Source: Tubulanus polymorphus
Lineage: Eukaryota; Nemertea; Palaeonemertea; Tubulaniformes; Tubulanidae
NCBI RefSeq assembly: GCF_964204645.1
Contig: NC_134032.1
Span: 9,790,275-9,854,274, forward strand
Length of the DNA: 64,000 nt
Reading direction: 5' to 3'
Notes under the pieces: model-generated
What the model was told of the DNA's origin: nothing
What the model saw: only the letters and a program-made list of their open reading frames with translations
Database searches by the model: none
In this document: in pieces, positions 59,601-64,000 of the stretch
How positions within the stretch are numbered: position 1 is the first letter of the stretch
How the letters are laid out: the number at the start of each line of letters is the position of its first letter
Position numbers and translations under genes: made by a program

Positions 59601-59994
59601 GAAATTCTGACGTAAAAATTATTTGCCCTTTGGGTATAAAGTAGTTGATTTTCAATTCCCTCGATCTCCCTAAGGGACGTACAAAATTGTTAGCCCCAAC
59701 CCAATTTCAATAGGTTTTTTTTTTTAACTTCCCTTTTTTACCACGCCTCAACTGTGAAACAGGCCTTAATCTAGTATAGGCTCACAAAACATTTATAAAA
59801 AAATGCTTTACATAGAAAACTTACGACAAAACCTACTCTAGTTATAAAAATAGAAGGGAGGATGGCCGGATGGGGGAAATGAGAAATTAGATTAGTAACA
59901 GAAAGGCCACAAAAAGTTCATTTTTAAACGAGAAAACGCTTCATTTTCGGCTCAAATTCGACGGTTTTCAACTTACCGAGTTATTGCTGCTCAT
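49016..59994 (-). CDS. candidate 62-aa protein of unknown function, three coding exons across 11 kb
   Basis: Exons (minus): 59994-59977 (ATG plus five codons, MSSNNS), 50600-50559 (14 codons, FPGLFVNTCMEFIS), 49144-49016 (42 codons, starting VFSSKSGVTFMEQ and ending SSCDAN then TAA). All junctions are phase 0. Splice sites are strong: CTCG|GTAAGT, CTTGTTTTTCAG|TTT, TTTCA|GTAAGT, CATATTTTAG|GTA. Seen: a short amphipathic first half, three cysteines, no signal peptide, no transmembrane segment long enough to be convincing. I recognise no family. A CpG-containing CRE lies 130 bp upstream of the ATG. Additional exons could be missing inside the two introns (0.4... last, 9.4 kb first), so the true protein may be longer; the last two exons are the best supported part. 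Confidence 0.5.
49855..50040 (+). mobile_element. possible 3' end of a non-LTR retrotransposon
   Basis: ACAGGGCAATCCCCCTACCA and AGGCTTGGGAATGTCCATCT followed by an AT-rich tail ending AATAAAGCTGTATCAACA. The layout resembles the 3' UTR of CR1-like LINEs; no reverse transcriptase sequence is present. Confidence 0.3.
53250..53720 (+). repeat. minisatellite, ACTGTGGAACTGGGTCCAAA unit
   Basis: About ten units of 40-45 bp with AAACCCACACAACTGTGGAA and CTGGGTCCAGAGTCAAATT. Inverse of the array at 25040-25350. Confidence 0.75.
54300..54530 (+). repeat. 30-bp minisatellite, GAGCTCAAATGAGTTTGTCT unit
   Basis: Seven or eight units of GAGCTCAAATGAGTTTGTCT plus CCTCATA, with small deletions. Confidence 0.75.
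54600..55060 (+). repeat. 100-bp minisatellite, GTTGTGAGTTAGAGTTAACT unit
   Basis: Four units with GTGAGTTAGAG, ACTCTCGAGTTAA, AAATCAATCAGTCCATTTTC and AATGAGTTTCAACTC. Parts of the unit are self-complementary. Confidence 0.7.
55680..56260 (-). repeat. 75-80-bp minisatellite, inverted relative to 19680-20345
   Basis: GGTGGATCCTCACTTGCCAC and AAGTGGAATC units repeat seven to eight times with GTAGTTGATGTCCTACTGCA between, i.e. the reverse complement of the 19.7-20.3 kb array. A lone unit lies near 57240-57290. Confidence 0.8.
56660..57500 (-). repeat. CRE-like minisatellite family, upstream of PTP4A/62-aa gene
   Basis: Inverted units ACACTTCCAGAAAAGATGG, CATAAATCCCCCTATGACAT and CATCAAATTAC, interrupted by 57010-57300. 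Confidence 0.75.
58062..58189. mobile_element. GGGGCCGGTT fold-back family C, copy 2
   Basis: GTTCCATAGTCAGGGCTTAG and ACTTAAGACC against the inverse GGTCTTAAGTCTTGACTAGG; the middle CAACTTAAGACCAGTC matches 7155-7262. Confidence 0.65.
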
Positions 59995-59999
59995 TGAGT

Positions 60000-60450
60000 G
60001 TGAAAATAATCGATTTCAATAGTCGGGATCAGCAGGAAATTAAGCACGAGCTGATGAAATATTGTAGATTTTCCGACTTTTCTTCTTGTGTGGTGAATGA
60101 GTAGTGGTGTAATGGCCGTCAGTGACGTCACAACGCGGAAGTCAACCAGTTCGAATCCCGAAAATGGTGAGTTTACTGGGCCATTGTTTGGATAAATGCG
60201 AAATTATTTGACAAAACTGAAATAGATTGAGGCCATTGCAATCATAGAATCACTGGTTTAAGTAAAATGAAATGTTAAATAAATCGGGATTCGAAACTGT
60301 TCGACCATGATTTTACTCCGCAGCAACTTTCGGAGCAACCACCTGCCGCAGCTTACCTCGGAGCTTACCTCAGCTGCCACCGCGGTATGAACTTCACTTC
60401 CCAGAGCTAACCTTCGATAAACTTGAACTTGAACGGGATTAAGTGGGACG
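60000..60450. promoter_or_regulatory. divergent promoter region between the 62-aa gene and NAPRT, with a perfect CRE
   Basis: TGACGTCA at 60123-60130, a palindromic cAMP-response element, between two divergent first coding exons (59994 minus, 60451 plus). The surrounding sequence has raised CpG (CACAACGCGGAAGTC, an ETS-like CGGAAGT at 60135). No TATA box is seen. A shared bidirectional promoter is likely but unproven. Confidence 0.5.
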
Positions 60451-63400
60451 ATGTCGAATGTACGAAAAAGAGCAAAATTCGAGCAGAATGGAATCATCCA
60501 ACCCCTTCTCACCGGTGAGAAACAGTTTAAACCAACTGAAAATCAACGCAAATTTCAAGCCTGGATTGAGATGCATTGCCGATCAGCAACAAAACATGAT
60601 TCAATTCAATTTCAACGAAGATTTATTGTATTTTGTAGAATGATATATAAACCCGCCCCCTTTATTTGCCCACAGGCACTTGAATATGTGCTTTTATCTT
60701 GGTGTGTTAAAAATGATGAAATTTATTGTAAATAAACAACTCCAAAACTTTACTATAAAAACTCCACGTGACGTCACAGCAATCCCGAATACAAAGAGGC
60801 GTCGCAAATTTTCAAAAATCAATTTTGTTGCCATTTAAAATTTTAAACGGAGCTAAAACAGTGTCAATGTTTCCAACAAATCATCTACAATTGAAATTAT
60901 GGCCGCTCCTTATATTTAAGAATTAAAATTGACACCTTGGGGGACGTACGTCGACAATCGTCGACTGTTCGTCTGTCCCGATATTTGCGGTAGATTTAAG
61001 CATTATGGAGATAGGAGCGTTTCCAGCCTTTCTGTATAGTATAGTTAAACGCCGGGCGCGCATTCCATCATGGGTAAATTCATTATAAAAAATGGGCGGA
61101 TTATCGAAGTAGGATTAACATATCGCTGGTGAATTATTAAATATCCATAATCAAAGCCCATATTAAAGTGCCTGTAATTTGCCCCTGACGTAAAGAATCA
61201 GCCCCTTCCAATGACTCTTAACACTTTTTATGCTGTTACCCTCTCATGAATTCCTCTATGGCATAATCACATTACCCTTTGGCCAGAAACCTTTTACCTC
61301 TAAAGTTGGCCCAAAAGCAAGCCTGTCATGATCCATGTCGATTGTCAGCCCAGGGGCAAATCCAGATTCTGTCATAATTTTCCTGGGCCCTTTTGAAAAT
61401 TCAATGGCACTATTTTTCAAGGCACTTTTTTACCCAAAAACTAGGTACTTAAACAGCCTGCTCAAGATTAACCATGATCATCTTAAATGTCCTTCAAGTG
61501 CCTTTGAATTGTATGAAAATAAACGGAAATTGAAGAATTTTCCAGACCCCTTGTTTGGCAGCGTGGATACCTAACTTGCTTTTTTTTCAGTCTGCCCTTT
61601 TCAGTTCTTCATGCTCCTGTAAAAATTTATGCCTACCCCTGCAGCTAGGGCATCTTGACAGCTCGCATCATTGTCGCCATCTATTAAAATTCTAATTGTA
61701 GATTTCTATCAGATCACTATGGCGTACGCGTATTGGAAAAGCGGTAAAAAGGACGATCATTCCATATTCGATTTATATTTCCGTAAGAATCCGTTTAGCG
61801 GTGAATTCACGATATTCGCCGGCCTCGAGGAGTGTTTGAAATTCCTCAAGAATTTCCAGTTTTCCGACTGTGGTAAGTTTCAATCCGCCTTTGCAGGTGA
61901 TAAAGTTTGAACCAATCAGAACGCAGACATTTTAGTAATTATGCTTATGATATATATTCATATTCAAGTTTGAGCCAATCAGGACACTAATATAATTATA
62001 ATCATGTAAGAATATTGAAGCTTGACCCAATCAGGACACTAATTTTGAGGAAATATTTCAAAATGTTCAAGTTTGAACCAATCAGGACACTAATTTTGGT
62101 GATTATCTAAAGATATTCCAGATCCAACCAATGGAGACACTAATTTCGACATATGCATAAAAATCTTTAAGTTTGAACCAATCTGACCATGAATTTTGAT
62201 GATAACGTAGAAATATCCAACTTCAAAACCAATTAGGACGCTGTGATTTAATGATTATATTGGTAAAATTTTTATTAATTTTATTCAAGTCTGAACCAAG
62301 CAGAACCTTGTAGCCAGGACCAAGTCCAAAAGTGGTCTTAAGACTGGTTTAAAGTTGTTGTTAGATTGGCTATTGAACAAAGTTGATCTTAGACTGGTCT
62401 AAACCCTGGCTATGCGACCGTCCCCGGAATCGAAGAACTTTGTAGTTCTTATATTAGTTAATTTCAATTCATTCAGGTGTATCTATTCCTCAAGTTTCGA
62501 GGAAACTTTTCCCGAAAAGAAATATGTAATTCTTTTATCTTTTTCTCTTGCAGATATTGATTACTTGCGATCGGTTTTACCGGAAAGCGACGATGAATTC
62601 TTCGATTATTTACGCAACCTCGATGCCAGTAAAGTGACGCTGTACGCCATTGAAGAGGGCAGCGTCGTTTTCCCTAAAGTTCCGCTGTTGCGAGTCGAGG
62701 GTCCTCTACCCGTCGTGCAACTGCTAGAAACTACGTTTCTTACTCTAGTCAACTATGCTAGGTCAGTAAAAAAAGATTTTCGTTGAACAATCTATGACAT
62801 CGTCGAATTATCTTTGAAAAGATGACCGCCTTCATAAATCACCCTATGACAACATCATGTAATGATAGTAACCACTAGAAAACATTTCTAGTGTCCGGTA
62901 ATCTACATGTCTACATAAATCCCTCCCATATAACATCATTATTTCAACTTTCCCTTTCATAAATTCTCCTACGACATCATTAAATTGTTTCGTAAGACAC
63001 TACCCTTAAACCATTTATGACATCATAAAGTTGCTGTCTATAGACCTCCCCAGAAACATTATGCGTCCATAACTCGTCCTGTGACATCAACTATGAACTG
63101 TTGGCCTTTGATGATGCCGTTATAGATGCCTGCCCTTGCGATGCCTGTCCTTATAGAATAGATTTTCCTCGGTGAAATAATCAAATTGTCCTAAACGGTA
63201 GGATTAATGTTCCAAACATGAAATGATGCCTGTAGTAAAACCCTCACAGAAGAAAAGGTGACTTCGCATTAAATGCCAATTAAAAGTGCATATACATGTA
63301 AAGCCTTGAGCTCTTCAAAAAAGAAGTCCGCCCTCAAAATCACTGCAGATTTTTTTAATTCAAGGTCTCTGTCATTAATTGAAATGCTTGTCTTGTATTT

Positions 63401-63541
63401 CTGCATGCAGTCTTGTGGCGACGAACGCCGCCCGGTTCCGATTGGCCGCCGGTGAAGATCTGATTCTGCTGGAGTTTGGATTACGTCGAGCTCAGGGACC
63501 AGACGGTGGACTGTCTGCTTCGCGGTACTGTTACGTAGGAG
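60451..63541 (+). CDS. NAPRT: NAPRT, nicotinate phosphoribosyltransferase, first four coding exons (3' end outside window)
   Basis: Exons: 60451-60514, 61702-61872, 62554-62761, 63411-63541 (and onward); 191 codons so far, phases consistent. Seen: exon 1 ends IIQPLLT and splices to [16 protein letters not shown], matching the family's LLTDLYQATMA start; [55 protein letters not shown]; and [11 protein letters not shown]...[17 protein letters not shown] with YCYVGG, the phosphoribosyl-binding region. Function: nicotinate + PRPP + ATP to nicotinate mononucleotide, the first step of the Preiss-Handler route to NAD, in the cytosol. The C-terminal two thirds lie beyond 64000. Start chosen because it is the only Met in the exon 1 frame close to the conserved junction. 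Confidence 0.95.
60660..61188. mobile_element. fold-back element, copy 2 (NAPRT intron 1)
   Basis: Left TTTGCCCACAGGCACTTGAA and right AAAGTGCCTGTAATTTGCCC form the ends. The inside CTGTCCCGATATTTGCGG ... CTTTCTGTATAGTATAG matches the right arm at 34697-34786, and TGTTGCCATTTAAAATTTTA matches 34630-34660. Confidence 0.7.
61880..62310 (+). repeat. 60-bp tandem repeat in NAPRT intron 2
   Basis: Six to seven units of AAGTTTGAACCAATCAGGAC, ACTAATTTTGATGATTAT and a variable AT-rich linker. Starts immediately after exon 2. Confidence 0.8.
62309..62427. repeat. GGGGCC fold-back family C, copy 3 (inverted)
   Basis: GTGGTCTTAAGACTGG, TGTTGTTAGATTGGCTAT and CTTAGACTGGTCTAAACCCT correspond, inverted, to 7155-7262 and 58062-58189; it ends ...CGACCGTCCCC. 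Confidence 0.6.
62775..63080 (-). repeat. CRE-like minisatellite family (NAPRT intron 3)
   Basis: CTATGACATCGTCGAATTAT, TTCATAAATCACCCTATGAC and similar, about five units. A further unit lies after exon 4 at 63545-63640. Confidence 0.75.
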
Positions 63542-64000
63542 GTCAGTTTCGTCATCATTACTGCTTCCCCCAATTCATCAAATTACCTCTAGACCCTCAT
63601 ACAGAAAAGATGTCTGCCTCCATAAATCCCCACATCACATCGAATTACCCCTAGGCCTATATGCTTTAAATCCTATGTATTATATTATATTATCTATTAT
63701 TATCCTATATTTTCATCATTATTACCGCTTCCAAAAATCCCCATAGGCCAATAACATCATCAAATAACCCCTACCAGGAGCGGATCCAGGGGCATGTTGT
63801 GACCATGCCGACCAATAAAAAGTGCATATATTCTTAGGCGCTTTTACGAAATTGAATCTGATTCGGTTTAGCTAAATCCGATTCGATGTGGGAATACAAA
63901 AGGTTTAGTAAATCGAATCGTTTTTCGTAAATGAGTCGAATCAATTTATCAATTTAAAGGTCGCGATTCAAAAGAAAATGGGCGTCAATGGTGACCGAAT
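63542..64000 (+). other. start of NAPRT intron 4, with a Harbinger-like MITE at the window edge
   Basis: One CRE-like unit (63545-63640), then TTA (63834-63836) followed by GGCGCTTTTACGAAATTGAA and many AATCGATTCG-type words. This resembles the 8036-8381 MITE and is cut by the window edge. No NAPRT exon 5 is visible before 64000. Confidence 0.5.

Larger units (their letters stand above)
50602..59976 (-). other. 9.4-kb first intron of the 62-aa gene, or intergenic
   Basis: No additional exon recognised. Holds (CT)n at 52636-52662, (TACA)n at 53045-53085, three minisatellites (53250-53720, 54300-54530, 54600-55060), the inverted 55680-56260 minisatellite, (AT)n at 56549-56609, CRE-like units at 56660-57500 and a fold-back element (58062-58189). 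A donor-like GCCAG|GTAACA on the minus strand at 52373 could mark an alternative first exon. Confidence 0.4.

Overview
The window is animal nuclear DNA, most likely from a marine invertebrate. The genes carry many short phase-matched GT-AG introns. The flanks are AT-rich, crowded with MITEs, minisatellites and microsatellites, and repeatedly carry the palindrome TAGGCCTA. I cannot fix the phylum from sequence alone; a lophotrochozoan-like or other non-vertebrate animal fits.

Left end (1-5186): part of a very AT-rich integrated virus-like element of the Polinton/Maverick-adintovirus kind, all on the minus strand. It has a 1340-aa protein-primed family B DNA polymerase with zinc fingers and an endonuclease VII-like insert, a 113-aa accessory protein, and a third ORF that runs off the left edge. 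It stops at a 406-bp inverted-repeat structure (4781-5186).

Host genes, left to right: (1) a two-coding-exon gene for a small secreted cysteine-rich peptide (minus, 6601-6902); (2) AAMP, a WD40 protein in ten coding exons (plus, 10880-16672); (3) a PAFAH2/PLA2G7-family PAF acetylhydrolase in nine coding exons with a 6.7-kb first intron and a large Glu/Gln-rich insertion (minus, 21092-32567); (4) FBXO16, an F-box protein in eight coding exons including a 36-nt microexon (plus, 34155-38482); (5) a PTP4A/PRL phosphatase in five coding exons ending in a CCIQ prenylation box (minus, 44952-48224); (6) a candidate 62-aa protein of unknown function in three exons spread over 11 kb (minus, 49016-59994); (7) the first four coding exons of NAPRT, nicotinate phosphoribosyltransferase (plus, 60451 onward). 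Most of these coding exons are split or too short to appear as full ORFs and were assembled here from splice sites and protein similarity. AAMP and the acetylhydrolase are convergent; the acetylhydrolase and FBXO16 are divergent from a region with a YY1-type site; the 62-aa gene and NAPRT are divergent around a perfect CRE (TGACGTCA). The genes are housekeeping or signalling genes with no evident shared pathway.

The rest is repeat landscape: Harbinger-like MITEs with 3-bp TAA/TTA duplications, piggyBac-like MITEs flanked by TTAA, several GGGGCC-ended fold-back families, a tRNA-derived SINE inside AAMP, and minisatellite families that recur at distant loci, sometimes in opposite orientation. 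The observations most worth following are the cysteine-rich secreted peptide, the orphan 62-aa gene, the palindromic end of the virus-like element, and the Glu/Gln insertion in the acetylhydrolase.
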